Part shown: piece after piece, positions 8,637 to 18,500 of the stretch
Layout of the letters: each line of letters starts with the position of its first letter
How positions within the stretch are numbered: position 1 is the stretch's first letter
Assembly: GCA_964463485.1 (NCBI GenBank)
Contig: CAYXDO010000128.1
Span: forward strand, 1-32,988
Origin: CAYXDO01 sp964463485
GTDB taxonomy: Bacteria > Myxococcota > Kuafuiibacteriia > Kuafuiibacteriales > Kuafuiibacteriaceae
DNA: 32,988 nt
Direction: 5' to 3'
Notes under the pieces: model-generated
Seen by the model: the letters and a program-made list of their open reading frames with translations, nothing else
Databases searched by the model: none
Told to the model about the DNA's origin: nothing
Program-made: the position numbers and the translations under genes

Positions 8637-9959
8637 ATGCAGCGTGGCGGATTTCACATCTGCGCGATCGCCTTCTTCGTCGCCGGTTGCGGCGGCGGCC
8701 TCACCTGGGTAGGACTCCCGTACGAGGGCCCCACGCTGCTGGCGACGCACGCAGGTGGCCAAGTCTCTCTCGCGATCCTGCAGCCTGACGACGTGGAGTC
8801 GTTCGAGCTCGAGGGCCGAACCGTTTACGCGCTCGAGTATCCGGCGCAAGGCGTCGATCCCCCGGCCCCAGACAACTCCGGGCCGTTAGACGCCCATCCC
8901 GACGGTGTACTCATGACGAGCGTCGCTGAGTTGTTGGAGCTCGATCCCGCGAGCGCGTCTTGGCGCGTGACCAAGGAGCATCCGTCTTGGATGTCCGAAG
9001 TCAGGCTCCCGTACCGGCGGGCGACGCGGTGCAGGGAGTACCGCCGCAAGGACGTGTTGAGAATGGACGACGGGGAGGTCGCGTTCGGGATCGTCAGAGG
9101 CCCCAAGATCCTGTACGGGCGCAGAAGCACGCGTAATTCTTCGGTGCTGCTTCCGAGCGTCGTGCTGAGCGCCGGCGAAGACGGACTCACGCTCGAAGTC
9201 CTCTCGAGCGACCCGGGACTGTCAGCCGCGTCCGTTCTCGACGACGGCGTGGAAGCTGAGTTGGTCGCGGCAAGGGACCGTGAGCTGCTGCGAGCCGTCT
9301 GGACGTCGACGTCGGTTCGGACGCAGCCGCTCGGCGAGAGCTCCGCGAGCATCGGCGAGATCGCCGGGTTTCAGTCGGGGGGACAGCTCGAGATCTTTGC
9401 GATGTTGAAGTCGGGCACGATCGCCTGGAGGCCCCCCGGGCGAGAGCTCGTCGAGCTCGAAATTCAGGCTGAGGTCTCTTCCAACTGGATGGACATCGTG
9501 CCGCTCGGGCCGGGCGAGGCGCTCGTGCTGCATATCGACCTGCCGTACCTGATTTGGCTCGTCGACGGCGAGCTTCGCCAGATCGAGTATCCTCCTGAGT
9601 CGGGCGCCGGCCGCAGCATGATCGTCGTGCCGGGGCTCGGCCCGGTCTTGGGATCTCGGTCGGGCTGGGTCTACCGAGTCGTGGAAGGGCGACTCGAACC
9701 CCTCGTGGAGCTCGGGGCGCTCCTGAATCTGAACCAACTCACTCCGACCGAGAATGGGTTCGCGTACGGGGTGGGTTCGGGAGCGTTCGGGGTTTGGCGG
9801 CAAGACGAAGGCCTGTGTCCGTCGTCCGCGGTGTTCTCCGGCGTGAATGCGCTCCGGCAACTCACCGCGGTCGAGCTCGGTGGCGAGTTGACCTTCGTCG
9901 CGTCTTCGGCGGTGGTCGAGCAGTCCGGGTCGGTGTTCGAATGGCTCGTGCCCGAGTAG
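8637..9959 (+). CDS. Lipoprotein of unknown function (source of dispersed relics)
   Basis: A 440-aa protein whose N-terminus is a signal peptide with lipobox FVAGC (Cys18). ATG 8637 puts the lipobox at a normal distance; the open frame from 8517 is not needed and GTG 8628 is an alternative. I do not recognise the family. The body is beta-rich and propeller-like in its second half (GQLEIFAMLKSGTIAWRPPG, LPYLIWLVDGELRQIEYPPE, GLGPVLGSRSGWVYRVVEGR). Residues about 90-155 (bases 8907-9102) recur as a diverged, gap-free copy at 25284-25479 and as a shortened copy at 27424-27550, so this gene belongs to a locally duplicated family. It is separated from the upstream operon by a terminator and ends 14 bases from the convergent gene at 9974. 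Confidence 0.75.
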   Translation: MQRGGFHICAIAFFVAGCGGGLTWVGLPYEGPTLLATHAGGQVSLAILQPDDVESFELEGRTVYALEYPAQGVDPPAPDNSGPLDAHPDGVLMTSVAELLELDPASASWRVTKEHPSWMSEVRLPYRRATRCREYRRKDVLRMDDGEVAFGIVRGPKILYGRRSTRNSSVLLPSVVLSAGEDGLTLEVLSSDPGLSAASVLDDGVEAELVAARDRELLRAVWTSTSVRTQPLGESSASIGEIAGFQSGGQLEIFAMLKSGTIAWRPPGRELVELEIQAEVSSNWMDIVPLGPGEALVLHIDLPYLIWLVDGELRQIEYPPESGAGRSMIVVPGLGPVLGSRSGWVYRVVEGRLEPLVELGALLNLNQLTPTENGFAYGVGSGAFGVWRQDEGLCPSSAVFSGVNALRQLTAVELGGELTFVASSAVVEQSGSVFEWLVPE

Positions 9960-9973
9960 GACGATCACGCCGA

Positions 9974-11464
9974 CTACGAGCCTGACTCGAGCCGCCGCGC
10001 CAGCAGGCCCAACCCCACGAACCCGAGCGCGAGCGCGAACAGCCAAGGAGTTATCTCCGCGTGTGCTGGCCGGACACCCAGAGAGGCCAGAAACACTAGG
10101 AAGGCAACAACACCCAGTGTCATCGTCAGAGTTGCCCACGTGGCCGTGCGGAGGTGCCGAGCTCGGCTGGCCTTCCGGGCCGCGAGTAACAGAAACAGCG
10201 CCTGCAGCCCTAGCAGGCCGCCCCAGAGCCTCAGCACAACCCATGCGACCTCGCGGTTGGCGCTTTCCTCAGAGGACACGGCCTTTGCAGCGACGATACG
10301 CCCTCCTTGAACCAAGTGGAGGTGGCGTGTCCACGGCGTGAGCTCGACGAACGACGCCTTGTCTTCGAGGTCCAACTCAGCCTCGAGCTGCCCCTCGAAG
10401 TCATACAGTCGAATCCGAAGGTCGGTCTCCGCGTCGGGCGGCCAACTGAGTAGGCTTCGTGGGACTACGCCTCGCGGGAGCTGCGCCCGCGTGAGGAGAC
10501 TAATCTCCGGACCGGGCTCGGTCGCGACGCGGAAAAGCGCGGGCTCGGGCGGTGCGTGCGGAACGAAGGAGCTCGACAGCATAGTCAGCTCGTGCCCCGC
10601 CCGCACCGCCAAAAAAATGCGTCCGTTGGCGATGGTGGGTACGACGGAGCTGAGAGGCCCGGGATCGAAGGACCAAAGGAGCACACCGGACGTTCGGTCA
10701 AGCACGAAAAGATCCTCATAGACACGGAGGTAGAGCCGGTCCTCGAACCCATAGAAGGTCGTCCAGGCCCGGTCATAGTGCCTGATGGATTGGCGGGGGA
10801 GCTCGGTCGACCAGATCAGCTCACCCGTCGCGGGGTCCAGTGCGTACACGACCTCCTCCACCGACACGAGCAGGCGCCCCCGATCCAGCGCGAGCTCGGA
10901 CGTCGCCCAGGGCGAAAGGCGCGGCCGGAGCGTCCATGGTCGGAACACCCACTGAAGCTGGCCGGCCCCGAATTCATACGCGAAGACCTCGCCGGCGGAG
11001 ATGTCTGAGTCTTGAGTAAAGAACGCGCGGGAGCCGTCGATGTGCAACTCATGGACGAAGGTCGGCAGACGGCGAAAGATCTGGCCTGATCCCGAAACCA
11101 CCGCCTCGAGGTTCTTGCCGCCGTCGGAGAACTGTTCCCCCTGTGAACCGACGAGGTTCCTCGGTAGGGGCTCGAGGGGAGAGATCGTCGCGTCCGAGAC
11201 TGGGGGGAGCCGGACCTCGAGCGGCTCCCCGGTCTCCGCAGAGAGCGCATACAAGCCGTTTACGACGACAATTCTGCCCTCCACCTCGATCCATGGCTTG
11301 GCGATACCGAGGGTGGTCCTCCAAAGTTGGTCACCTGTCGCTACGTCGAGCGCAACCACGTCGAAGTCGGAGGGCGGTACGTAAGTGGTGGCTCCTGCTT
11401 GCGCAATCGTGAGTGCCCAGACAAGGGCGACGATGGGTGCCCTCATTGCCGGTACGACCCTCAT
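9974..11464 (-). CDS. PQQ-like beta-propeller protein with C-terminal membrane segments
   Basis: A 496-aa protein with a signal peptide (VALVWALTIAQAGA). Residues about 25-330 contain PQQ-propeller blades: FDVVALDVATGDQLWRTTLG, VVYALDPATGELIWSTELP and DLFVLDRTSGVLLWSFDPG show the A-x-D-x-x-T-G-x-x-x-W signature. After a beta-rich domain, three hydrophobic segments close the protein (VVLRLWGGLLGLQALFLLLA, ATLTMTLGVVAFLVFLASLG, WLFALALGFVGLGLLA). It is therefore an extracytoplasmic propeller anchored in the membrane by its C-terminus; the partner is unknown. ATG 11464 is chosen because AGGAGAGG lies 6 bases upstream (complement of 11471-11478). The start is 13 bases after the stop of the gene at 11478-12257, so the two are an operon. 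Confidence 0.83.
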   Translation of the reverse strand: MRVVPAMRAPIVALVWALTIAQAGATTYVPPSDFDVVALDVATGDQLWRTTLGIAKPWIEVEGRIVVVNGLYALSAETGEPLEVRLPPVSDATISPLEPLPRNLVGSQGEQFSDGGKNLEAVVSGSGQIFRRLPTFVHELHIDGSRAFFTQDSDISAGEVFAYEFGAGQLQWVFRPWTLRPRLSPWATSELALDRGRLLVSVEEVVYALDPATGELIWSTELPRQSIRHYDRAWTTFYGFEDRLYLRVYEDLFVLDRTSGVLLWSFDPGPLSSVVPTIANGRIFLAVRAGHELTMLSSSFVPHAPPEPALFRVATEPGPEISLLTRAQLPRGVVPRSLLSWPPDAETDLRIRLYDFEGQLEAELDLEDKASFVELTPWTRHLHLVQGGRIVAAKAVSSEESANREVAWVVLRLWGGLLGLQALFLLLAARKASRARHLRTATWATLTMTLGVVAFLVFLASLGVRPAHAEITPWLFALALGFVGLGLLARRLESGS

Positions 11465-11477
11465 GGGCGACCTCTCC

Positions 11478-12257
11478 TCATCGTGAGTACGATCGTCTGC
11501 GAACGCGAGATGTCGACGCTGAGCCGAACGGCCCGAAACGAACGCCGCCCTCGCTCGAGCCGGGACTCGGCAGTGAGCTGCTTGGGGCGCGCCGGTGTAC
11601 GTCGCGTGGGTGGGGCCGACTCCTGTCGGGCTCCACGCGAAGCACCACGTCAGCATCACCGGCGCGAGCTTGCGCGGCGCCAACAAGACCAGTCTCGACC
11701 GATCGAGCTTGGAGCTCGAGCAGCACACCCGCTTGGAGCCCCTCGAGCACAAATCGCCCGTCGAGGCCGGACAGTGTGTCGGCATAGACATCCGTTTGGG
11801 GTGGTCGGCGGGGTGACGCGCGGCGGCGGGCCGTTTCCAGCGGTGACACGCGCGCCTGGACCCTGGCGCTCATCACCGGCGACCCATCGGATCGTACGAC
11901 GCGACCGCGCACCACCCCTGGGGGTCGAAGAAACAGAAATACGCCTGAGCGACCTTCGCTGACGATGATCGTCTTGGACCCTCGGAGCTCTCCGCGCGTC
12001 GCAGACGCCTGGTATTGGCCTGGACGCAGGCCCGGGAAGGTGAAGGCGCCATCGGCATCCGTGAGCGCGGAGCTGGCCCCGTCGGACCCCGTCAGCTCCA
12101 CTTCGATGTCGCCCGGAGGTGCTTCGTCCGGGAGGCGAACGGAGCCGGATATGAACGGAGCGACCTCGACATTGGTTGGCGGGACGAGCCCGAGGACGCC
12201 GAGTCCAGCCACGAGGGCAGCCGTACCGAAGCTCACGTGACTGACGAATGGGCGCAC
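11478..12257 (-). CDS. Exported protein with carboxypeptidase-regulatory-like beta domains
   Basis: A 259-aa protein starting at GTG 12257 with a hydrophobic N-terminus (TAALVAGLGVLGLV). Two repeats of the carboxypeptidase regulatory-like (Ig-like) fold are visible: ISGSVRLPDEAPPGDIEVEL ... DADGAFTFPGLRPGQYQASA, and VVRGRVVRSDGSPVMSARVQ ... GLDGRFVLEGLQAGVLLELQ. Such domains usually act as structural or binding modules. The last 45 or so residues (after VVLRVEPD) become rich in Arg, Pro and Ser and look unlike the rest, so a frameshift near 11640 or a disordered tail is possible. It is the first gene of an operon with the propeller gene at 9974-11464. The GTG start has only a weak ribosome-binding site. 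Confidence 0.72.
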   Translation of the reverse strand: MRPFVSHVSFGTAALVAGLGVLGLVPPTNVEVAPFISGSVRLPDEAPPGDIEVELTGSDGASSALTDADGAFTFPGLRPGQYQASATRGELRGSKTIIVSEGRSGVFLFLRPPGVVRGRVVRSDGSPVMSARVQARVSPLETARRRASPRRPPQTDVYADTLSGLDGRFVLEGLQAGVLLELQARSVETGLVGAAQARAGDADVVLRVEPDRSRPHPRDVHRRAPSSSLPSPGSSEGGVRFGPFGSASTSRVRRRSYSR

Positions 12258-12429
12258 CGGACCAAGTTAGCACACAAAAGAACCTCTGGAGGCCAGGGGC
12301 GTCGACTCGGATTCCTAGCGGCGTATGGCCCCCGATGACTCTGGTGGAGGATACCGGACTGTCGGCCGTGTCGATGGTGTCGATGGTCCCGAGCTGGCGC
12401 ATCGATCGGATCTGGGCGACCATTCCTCG

Positions 12430-15400
12430 GTGGCTCGTCTCTTTCGATCCGGGTTGATTCTTACGTGGGTCCTCGCTGGGTGCGGCGGCCTCGAGCTCCC
12501 AGACGACGTCGTCTGGATACTGAGCTTCGAAGCCGCTGGTGAAGACGGAGAGATCACCGCGGACGAGCTCTCCGGCCTTGGCCCTTTGGTCCGAGCGTCG
12601 GAGGCAGAGCTCACCGACCCCGAAGGGAATCGGGTGCTCATCGGGTTTCGTGACTCTACCCTGAGTAGGGTCGCCGTCGGCGAAATCAAGGGACCCATCT
12701 CCGTGCTCCGAGGTTGCGGGCCCCGGTTGCCAAAGCCCGACTACGTCGCGAGCGCACGCTCGGTCACGCGCCTCCCTGCGCTGACCGCCGAGTGGATCGA
12801 CCCCGAGTCGTGCAGGCTCCCGATCGCGTTTTCGCTTCCGGGCGCGGCAAGTTGTGAGTCGTCCAGCTGCGCTCCTCCCATCACCGCCGAGGGTTGCTGC
12901 GTGCGCGTCGACCTGGGCGGTTGTGGGGGCCCGAGCGCGGAGGTGCAGCTTTCGCTAGGGGGAGAAGCGTTCTTCGATGGGTCGAGCGGCTGTCGCATGA
13001 CGAGCTCGGGCGCGTTCGCGGGTCGGATCGAGTGCAGCGGACTGACTTGTGGTCTCGATCTGACCCCGGGCACGACGTGGGCGTGCTCCGAGAGTCAGTG
13101 TTCGATCGGGGGCTGTCGCGAGGGTTTCGAAGACTGCGACGGGCTCGCAGCCAATGGATGTGAGGCCGACCAAACGGCCTCGACGACTTGCGGCGGCTGC
13201 GGTCGCGCCTGTGCTTCGGATCAGAGCTGCCAGGCCGCGAGTTGTGAGTGTCCGGCCGGCCGAGGTGACTGCGACAACGGAGTCACCGGGTGTGAGACCG
13301 ATCTCCACGCCGACCGCACGAGCTGCGGGAGCTGCGGGAGGGTGTGTGGGATCGGCTCGCGCTGTGAAGCCGGTCAGTGTGTGTGTGCGGGGTCCGTCGT
13401 GGACTGCAATGGCCGCACGGAGGACGGTTGTGAGTCCGACCCGCTCGTCGACGAGCTCAACTGTGGACGGTGTGGTCGCGGGTGCCCCTCCGGGGTGAGT
13501 TGCGAGGCCGGAGAATGCGCTTGCGAGGAGTCCGAGGTCGGTGCGGGCTGGTCTCCCGCGGTGTCCGCGGACGGCTCGGCTTTCGCGTTCGCCTCGAGCG
13601 AGGGCGTGAGACTCGGGTCCCCTTCTGGCGGTTGGGTCCGAGCCGACGTCGGTTCGGACGGAGCAACCGCGGACGCGGTCGCCGAGATGGTCGCGATCTC
13701 GGGCGATGGGTCGACGGTGGCGTTCTCGTCGCGTGCGACCAACCTCGACTTTCTGTCGAGACCGGCATTCCGAGAGCTCGCGTCGAACACCTTGTTCCCG
13801 TCCATCGCGGTGGGCGCCGACGGCAATCCCATCGTCGCCTGGCTCGATGGCAACTCGCTCGAGATCAACGCCGCTCGCTGCGCGGAACCCACCTGTGAGT
13901 CTCCGGTGGAGGCCCACGTCCTTGGTTCCGCCGGTATCGTGGGTGGGTACATCTCCCTGGGAATCGATCCTGCAGGTCGACCGGTCGTGGTCTGGTACGA
14001 CGACGACGAGGGTGATTTGGTCTACGCGCTGTGCGGTACTCCGTCGTGCAGCGCATCGAATCAAGTTCATCGCGTGGACACGGTGGGGCTCGTGGGCGCG
14101 CACGCGTCGCTCGCCTTCGCGCCGAACGGGTTCGCGGTGATCGCTTATTTCGCGATCGAGCAGCGCGACCTGAAAGTCGCAGTCTGCCTGGACGAGGCCT
14201 GCTCGACCTCCGTCCGCCGAACGCTCGATACGACCGGCTTCACGGGCACGGAGACTTCGATCGCGGTGAGAGCGGACGGTCGCCCGGTGATCTCGTACCG
14301 AGAGGAGCTGAAGTCGGTCTTGAAGCTTGTGAGTTGCGGAGACTCGACTTGCTCGGCCAACAACAACATCACGGACCTCGGCTTGGGCGGCGCCACCACG
14401 TCGCTGGCGCTGCTCGCGGATGGAGCTCCGGTCGTGGCTCATCAGTCGGTGGACGGCGTGGAGGTCGTGGCTTGCGCCGACCCGGAGTGTCTCGCCGCAC
14501 CCACAAATCATTTGATCGCTCCATCTGCCTCTTCCCCCTCGTTGGCACTCGACTCCGAAGGGCGGCCGGTCGTCGCCGTCACTCGGAGCGACGGCGTCGG
14601 GATCGTGCGGTGCCAGGACGACCGCTGCGACTCGTTCGCTGGCACCGCGACCGTCGCGCTGGCTGGGAGTTACGAGGTCGATTTGTCCATCGTCGACGGG
14701 CGAGTCTTCATGGCGTTTCGCGACGACGTAGAAGGTCGGCTCCGTGCGGGGTTCTGCTTCTTGGAGGCTTGCGGACGGGACGATGGGTTCGAGGATATTT
14801 TCATGGCAAAGGGCGGGTCGGTCGCGCGAGTGAGCTTGGGTCACGATGGCTCTCCAGCGAACGGGCCTTCGATGAACCCTTCCCTTTCGGGCGACGGCGG
14901 CACCTTGGCGTTCGTGTCGGCGGCCTCGAATTTGGTGCGAGGAGATGAGAACGACGTCAGCGAGGTGTTCGTGTTCAACGCGGGCTCAGGGGCGGTCGAG
15001 AGAGTTACGGGAGGGGGTGTCGAGCCCGACGGGGACTCTCTCGAACCCTCGGTTTCGTCGGACGGGCGATTTGTCGCATTCAGCACGAGCGCGACGAATC
15101 TGGGCGGGCCTCCTGGGCTCTTCGTCTACGACCGCGTGCTTCGTGAGCTCCGGCCGGTCGCGGGCGGAGCATCCAAGAGGGCGCCTCGCCTTCGAGGGCG
15201 CAAGCTCGTCTCCGTCGGCGACGGCGTCTGGGTTCACGAGCTGGAAGGCGGGACGTCGCGGCGAGCGGCCGAAGGGACGAGCGCCGATCTGGACGAGGAG
15301 GGTCGGTTCCTCGTTCATGCGAGCGCAGGTCACATCGGAGTCATCGACCTTGCGGCGTCGATCTCGGCGACGGTGGCCGCCGGAGAGTTGCCTGTCATGG

Positions 15401-15474
15401 CAGGGAACGGGTCCGTGGTCGCGTATGAGCGCGAAGGCCTGTTGTTCGCGCGCAGCCCGTGCCTGCTCCGGTGA
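12430..15474 (+). CDS. Large Cys-rich, PD40/propeller lipoprotein (intact parent copy)
   Basis: A 1014-aa lipoprotein. GTG 12430 gives an ideal signal peptide with lipobox VLAGC (Cys18). Residues about 225-367 hold at least three 40-residue Cys-rich repeats (pattern DCxGxxxxGCExD ... CGxCGxxC ... CxxGxC), known from myxobacterial surface proteins. At about 375-445 a PD40/TolB-like blade begins (VAISGDGSTVAFSSRATNL). It is interrupted by about seven 47-residue repeats carrying a C-x4-C pair (form 'PSLALDSEGRPVVAV ... C....C'), and the propeller resumes at about 785 (FEDIFMAKGG ... PSLSGDGGTLAFVSAASNLV). The last 2,096 coding bases are duplicated at 21989-24084. It converges on the RHS gene with 58 bases between. 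Likely a surface binding protein; no catalytic motif is seen. Confidence 0.85.
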   Translation: MARLFRSGLILTWVLAGCGGLELPDDVVWILSFEAAGEDGEITADELSGLGPLVRASEAELTDPEGNRVLIGFRDSTLSRVAVGEIKGPISVLRGCGPRLPKPDYVASARSVTRLPALTAEWIDPESCRLPIAFSLPGAASCESSSCAPPITAEGCCVRVDLGGCGGPSAEVQLSLGGEAFFDGSSGCRMTSSGAFAGRIECSGLTCGLDLTPGTTWACSESQCSIGGCREGFEDCDGLAANGCEADQTASTTCGGCGRACASDQSCQAASCECPAGRGDCDNGVTGCETDLHADRTSCGSCGRVCGIGSRCEAGQCVCAGSVVDCNGRTEDGCESDPLVDELNCGRCGRGCPSGVSCEAGECACEESEVGAGWSPAVSADGSAFAFASSEGVRLGSPSGGWVRADVGSDGATADAVAEMVAISGDGSTVAFSSRATNLDFLSRPAFRELASNTLFPSIAVGADGNPIVAWLDGNSLEINAARCAEPTCESPVEAHVLGSAGIVGGYISLGIDPAGRPVVVWYDDDEGDLVYALCGTPSCSASNQVHRVDTVGLVGAHASLAFAPNGFAVIAYFAIEQRDLKVAVCLDEACSTSVRRTLDTTGFTGTETSIAVRADGRPVISYREELKSVLKLVSCGDSTCSANNNITDLGLGGATTSLALLADGAPVVAHQSVDGVEVVACADPECLAAPTNHLIAPSASSPSLALDSEGRPVVAVTRSDGVGIVRCQDDRCDSFAGTATVALAGSYEVDLSIVDGRVFMAFRDDVEGRLRAGFCFLEACGRDDGFEDIFMAKGGSVARVSLGHDGSPANGPSMNPSLSGDGGTLAFVSAASNLVRGDENDVSEVFVFNAGSGAVERVTGGGVEPDGDSLEPSVSSDGRFVAFSTSATNLGGPPGLFVYDRVLRELRPVAGGASKRAPRLRGRKLVSVGDGVWVHELEGGTSRRAAEGTSADLDEEGRFLVHASAGHIGVIDLAASISATVAAGELPVMAGNGSVVAYEREGLLFARSPCLLR
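13372..15467. repeat. Long direct repeat, copy 1 (2,096 bp)
   Basis: Bases 13372-15467 recur at 21989-24084 with a constant offset of 8,617 and no indels. Comparing translations in several frames, the only difference I find is one base near 13399 (GTCGTGG versus GTCGCGG, Val to Ala). The match begins inside the third Cys-rich repeat of the parent gene and ends seven bases before the stop codon. The two copies bracket the RHS gene in direct orientation. Confidence 0.95.
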
Positions 15475-15532
15475 GTAGACGCTCCGGTCAGTAGACGCTG
15501 CGGCGCGTAGACGAGCCTGGTTCCTCCGCTGG

Positions 15533-18500
15533 TCAGAGGCGGCGGCACTTCTCGTAGGCCGCCTTTCCCCTGACCCCGCAGTCAGCCTTCAAGTCGGTCG
15601 GAATGCCGTCCGCGTGAAGTTTGCGTCCGTCCTGCTCATCGACCTCAAAGGGTCCGATCTTACCTTTGGTCTTGCATTCGATTCCCGGGCAGCCCACCTC
15701 CTGCTCGCACTCAACGCCGATGCTGAGACCGATCCCACCGATTTCGCAACCGCCTTCGAGTTCGAGCTTCCCCTTGAAGGCGGTCTCCGGAAGGGCCTCG
15801 TCGAGCGCAAACTCTAAGTCGAACCCACCGCCGGCGCCGAATTCCCAGCACTTCGCCGTTCCCTTATCGTCTTGGCATAGCTTGACACCGAGGCCGAGCC
15901 CCACGTATGCGCTTGCGCCAATGCACCAGAGCCCCAACGGATCGCGGCGACTGATGGGGTCGTTGCCGACGTAGGCGAACAAATTTCGTTGGTCGCTGCC
16001 GAGCAAAAGCGGATCCCTCGCGGTCCAACGGCCTGTTCGCGGGTCGAGGTCACGGTACCCAAACCGCAGGAGCCCTGTCGTCCTGTCGTCGATTCCCCCC
16101 GCAAAGCCCAGGAACACCTCGAGCCCAGGGTTGGAGTCGGAAATGACCTCTCCGAACGCCGAATATTCGATGGCCCGTAGCAGCGTCCCAGCCTCGTCGA
16201 ACACGGCGATCGGCGAGCCCCGCGGGTCGGTACCTATGAAAAGCCAACTTCCGTCACGATCGATCGCCACGAGTGCGTCGGAATCGTCGTAGTAGAGTCG
16301 GGACAGAGTTCCCGCGTCATCTCTGACGTGGGTCAGGAGGAACGGATTCCGGAGATCTCCATAGAAGTACATCAAGACCGCTGAACCCGCGCGGCGAGCG
16401 ACTCGACGTTCCAGGCCGTCGTACACATAACGGACGATCTCGGCGCCTACTTGGGCCTCGAGCAAGGTACCGTCGTTCGCGTACGCGAACGAGTCGCCTC
16501 CGCGCTGACCAACGAACCCGTCGACCACGGAGAATGAGGACGCGCCAGCGGTGAGGATTTCGTCGGCCTCCGAATACGTCGAATTCTGCGCGACCCCGCC
16601 GAGGGTTCGAGCCGTTCGGTTTCCGTTCTCGTCGAACGCGTAGGCTTCGAGCGCCGCGGCTCCATCTCTTACGAGGATCAGGCGGCCGTCGAGATCGTAG
16701 TCGAACGTCCGGTGAGACGTCCCCGCAACACCCGAGTAGGACTCCGAAACGACACGCCCGGACGCGTCCGCCATTCGCTGCCAAGACCACTTTGGCACGT
16801 TGCCGATCGAGAGCTCCTTTTGGATCAACTTGCCGGACGTGTCGAAGGTCCTCACAATCGCCATCGATCCCACCGTAATGACTGTTGCTGTACCTTGGGG
16901 ACCGGCCCGGTCGAGGCTCATGGCTCCAACGCTGATCATCAAGCCGTCCCGATCAAACGCGACGGCGTCCGTTCGCCCGTCGAAATCCATACTCTCGAGC
17001 GCGCCGTCGGATGAGTAGCCGTAGGTGAATACGCCGCTCGAGGCTCCAAGAGTCTCGACCCGTGTGAGTCGCTTTCCAGCATGGGTGAGGCGTAGGGTAG
17101 AGTCCTGCCCGGCGACCGCGGTCGTGCGATGAATCTCCGTCGGCCGATCCGTCGCGTCGGCGTAGGAATAGGTGACGGTGACTCCGTCGTCGCTCGTTCG
17201 TTCTCGAATTCGCCCACCGGGAAGGTAGGTCGTGCGAGTGCTGCGCCCGCTGGGCAAGGTCGACAGGACCCGTCGTCCGTCGGCACCCCGGGTGAACGAA
17301 TACGCAGCGACTGACGGTGGCGAGTAGGCCGTCACTGCACCGTCAGGACCCCGCAGGATCGTGTGTGAGGCCCCGTTCGGCGCTCGGTATTCGACCGCCC
17401 GTCCAGCTCGGTCGTACGCGAACCCGTGGACGTGGCCTAACGGACTGCGGATGCTCGTCCTCCGGCCTGCGAGGTCGTACGAGTGATTCCACGTCTCTCC
17501 GAGCGCGTTGGAGACCGAAGTGATTCTCATCCCCGCGTCGTAGCCGTACTTCCAGGCAGTCGTTCCTCGAGTCGTTTCGGTGAGCTCACCGCGCGACCCA
17601 TAGGAAAACCGAACAGGATCGGGCGTGAGAGCCAATCGCGCCACAGTGAGCCGACCGGCCTCGTCGAAGTCTCTTTGTCGCACCCTCCCTTCCGGGCTGG
17701 TTAGCGTGAGCGTTCGGGCATCTGCGTTCCACACCCGCGTGAAGATGTGGCCGTCGCGATTCATCTCCTCGGTGAGCAATGCGGCGCGAGTAGGATCGAG
17801 GGGAGACGCAAGGTCGATTGTCTGGGAGAAAGTCACATCCGATGAGGTCAGCCCATCGGTCTCGAAGATCCGCCGAAAGTTCGAGACGCTCAGGCCGAAT
17901 CGAGCGTCCGAGCCCGACTCGATGAGAACCGAGCGGCCGTCCGGGAGATTCACTTCTCTGTGGCCCGTCGGATGAAAGCGCTCGGTGGTGAGCGCTCCAG
18001 CAGGGTCTCGATAGGTTTGCAGATACTCTCCGTTCGTAAGCCTCGACCCGGTGAAGACCGTGACGTCTCCCGAGCTCGAGGTCTTCGCGATGACGAGCCC
18101 ACTCAGGGAGGACGTGAGAGTCAGCGACGTGCTTTCGAGACCGCCCGGACCGACGTCTGAGACGAGTAACCCAAGCGCGTCGTATCCGTATACGTGGCGC
18201 CCGCCCTCGGCGTCCTCGAGCGACCGAAGCAGCCCCGCTGCATCGTGCGACAAGGTTACCGCTTCTCCCGCTGGATTCTCGATCGAGGTCAAGTAGCCGT
18301 TCGCGTCGCGAGAGAGCGTCGTACGAAATCCCGTGGGCGATACGATCGCGTCTGCCATGCCTTCGGCGTTTCGCTCGATCACCGTCGTGTTCCCGTCGAA
18401 ATCCATCAGCCGTTCGAGCCGCCCGGAAGAGTCGTATGCCAGGGTCATGACTTGGGTGCCTGTCCGTCCATCGACCGTCGCAGCGTGTCGCGCAGCCGAA

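Noticed and set aside
12955..14844. A 629-codon open frame on the minus strand, with a 648-codon equivalent at 21515-23461
   Set aside because: Both are antisense to the lipoprotein gene and its copy; the sequence is Arg/His/Asp-rich without a fold, as expected from the reverse strand of GC-biased codons. The sense frame has clear domains.
15475..15532. Immunity gene for the RHS protein between the convergent genes
   Set aside because: Only 58 bases are available, filled with short GTAGACG repeats; no open frame of useful length.
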